Shown one piece after another: positions 62,968 to 64,000 of a DNA stretch of 64,000 nt. Position 1 is the stretch's first letter. Each line of letters opens with the position of its first letter. Under the pieces are notes generated by a model, which saw nothing but the letters and a program-made list of their open reading frames with translations, ran no database searches and was not told the origin of the DNA. The position numbers and the translations under genes were made by a program. Source of the stretch: Palsa-504 sp963789225 (GTDB lineage Bacteria > Actinomycetota > Actinomycetes > Streptosporangiales > Streptosporangiaceae); assembly GCA_963789225.1 (NCBI GenBank), contig CAWBKD010000007.1, positions 1-64,000 of the forward strand, written 5' to 3'.

Positions 62968-63878
62968 GACATTATTATCCCGACGACAGTGGCGGCTCCT
63001 CAGCGCCGCTGTCGAAACGACTGGACCACTGCGGGCAGCATGGACGCGTCATGGCAGGGTGGGCGATCCCCCAGCAAGACCGTGACCTCCAACTGAGGGA
63101 TCGCGAACTCGAGGGCTACGGCCGCCGGTCCGGCCAGACCCCGCGGCCGCGCCCCGCTTCGGCGGTGTGCATGGACTTGATCTCCCCACGGTGCGGGCCG
63201 ATGCGCTTGATCGGCCCGTTGCCCGCAGGCTGCCGTGCACGCGCACGCCGAACAAGGGGATCGCCGACTCGAGCACCGTATCCCGTCCAGAGCCAAGCCG
63301 TGCCCCGGCGAGGCCACGAGCGGATCGTGAAGCGCCCTGCCATCGGCTCTAACCCAACTGCCGCGGCCCAGCCGACCCGGACCACACGCCAGAACTGGAC
63401 GTTCTGCCGGTGATCCCGTAAAGCAGATCGGCATGGGGCATGCGAGAATGCGGCCGGACGCATCGTGCATCTGATGAACAGAGTTGGCGATTCTTCACCA
63501 CACAACGAATAAATTATCGGCCGCCATCAACAGCTCGTAATCGGCTCGCTAGTGTATGACGGTCCCGTAGCACTGCGTAATCAGCCCTCGTCTGGAGCAG
63601 CGCGCACATTGGCGCCGATCTGGGGTAGCTATTCAGCAAGCGTCGGAGCGTTATGCCTGCTGGGCCAGTGCGGCGGCAGGCAATGTGTGGCCCGGTCGGG
63701 AGAGACGCCTCGGTCGCGCAGAGCGTGCTGAGCCCTCGTTCTAGACTCAGCGTCATGGGCGCCGTGCAGCTGGGAACGGGGGGTTTCTTCGATCTGTTCC
63801 CGGGTCAGGTCGCGGTGGTCATGGTCGGCGATCAGCAACCTCGACACCGCCCCCGGGTCGCCCTGCCACCGGGGCGAG
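62968..63878. other. Stretch without recognised gene
   Basis: About 900 bp. Frames on both strands are GC-driven and overlap each other (for example 63000-63470 and 63116-63505 minus). None shows a domain, ribosome site or codon pattern that I trust. Probably decayed sequence. Confidence 0.4.
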
Positions 63879-64000
63879 ATGGTGGTCGCGCTCACCTTTG
63901 ACGACGGGCCGTCTCCGGTCTAGACCCCCAGATTCTGCGGATCCTCGCCGCCGCCCGGGCATCGGCCAGCGTCGAGATCATCGGCATGCTAGGCGCCGCC
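63879..64000 (+). pseudogene. Polysaccharide deacetylase (NodB-type) fragment with in-frame stop
   Basis: MVVALTFDDGPSPV, then TAG at 63921-63923, then TPQILRILAAARASASVEIIG to the window edge. TFDDGPSP is the NodB metal-binding Asp pair motif, and TPQILRIL is its usual continuation after a Tyr; the stop (TAG) probably replaced a TAC codon. The N-terminus is also missing, so it looks like a remnant; the 3' part lies outside the window. Confidence 0.75.

Noticed and set aside
63000..63505. 156-aa and 129-aa minus-strand frames
   Set aside because: Overlapping GC-driven frames with no recognisable motif.
1..64000. CRISPR arrays, tRNA or rRNA genes, replication origin
   Set aside because: Looked for spaced direct repeats, CCA-ended cloverleaf patterns and DnaA-type clusters; none found. 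The repeats at 4615-4855 are too few and irregular for CRISPR.

Overview
High-GC actinomycete DNA. The coding style (GC-rich third positions, GTG starts, ATGA and GTGA overlaps) and the gene families (PaaX regulator, LivKHMGF-type importer, actinobacterial IS families, RelE-type toxin remnant) point to a soil actinobacterium, but no marker gene fixes the genus.

Layout. (1) 1-20629 is a deep nest of mobile elements with no cargo. A serine-recombinase element (copy A, 767-20356) sits inside a DDE transposase gene. It is split by a recombinase-in-trio (RIT) element at 2424-9897. The second recombinase gene of that trio is split by another element (4595-8649: tyrosine integrase, Xre protein, Cys-rich recombinase-like protein). 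Copy A is also split by an IS3-type element (11739-20326). The IS3 carries an ISL3 element (12385-13810) and a group II intron (14138-19992). The intron's reverse transcriptase gene is broken by an IS4 element (15138-19057), which contains an IS110 element. Most boundaries can be read to the base from terminal repeats and target duplications. (2) 20714-54339 is a catabolic and uptake island of 21 genes. It has three AMP-dependent ligases, an aminotransferase, cupin, HIT and MOSC proteins, a PaaX-family regulator, two paralogous amidohydrolases, a class II aldolase, an S9 peptidase, a flavin reductase, hydantoinase/oxoprolinase A and B, a DUF885 peptidase, a hot-dog dehydratase, a carboxylesterase, an acyl-CoA dehydrogenase, a branched-chain-type ABC importer with unusual fusions, and a two-repeat DUF6506-like protein. 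(3) 54435-58992 is copy B of the serine-recombinase element in inverted orientation, so the island lies between two inverted copies. (4) 59119-64000 holds an IS1634-type transposase, a truncated toxin/antitoxin pair, a methyltransferase and a polysaccharide-deacetylase fragment with a nonsense codon.

How it works together (inference). The importer brings in a small molecule. Peptidases, the esterase, amidohydrolases and HyuA/HyuB cut amide, ester or lactam bonds. The ligases make CoA thioesters, which the acyl-CoA dehydrogenase and dehydratase process; the aldolase and aminotransferase finish the fragments. The substrate cannot be named from sequence. A 22-bp motif, TATAGCGTT-N2-C-N-TGACG-N2-CG, recurs with variation in nine upstream regions, close to every transcription unit of the island, which suggests one regulon; the PaaX protein is the only regulator encoded there.

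The most notable results are the shared operator, the MFS-ABC ATPase fusion, the RIT element with mirror-symmetric recombinase sites, and a 26-bp RIT-type footprint at the same codon in the other serine-recombinase copy.
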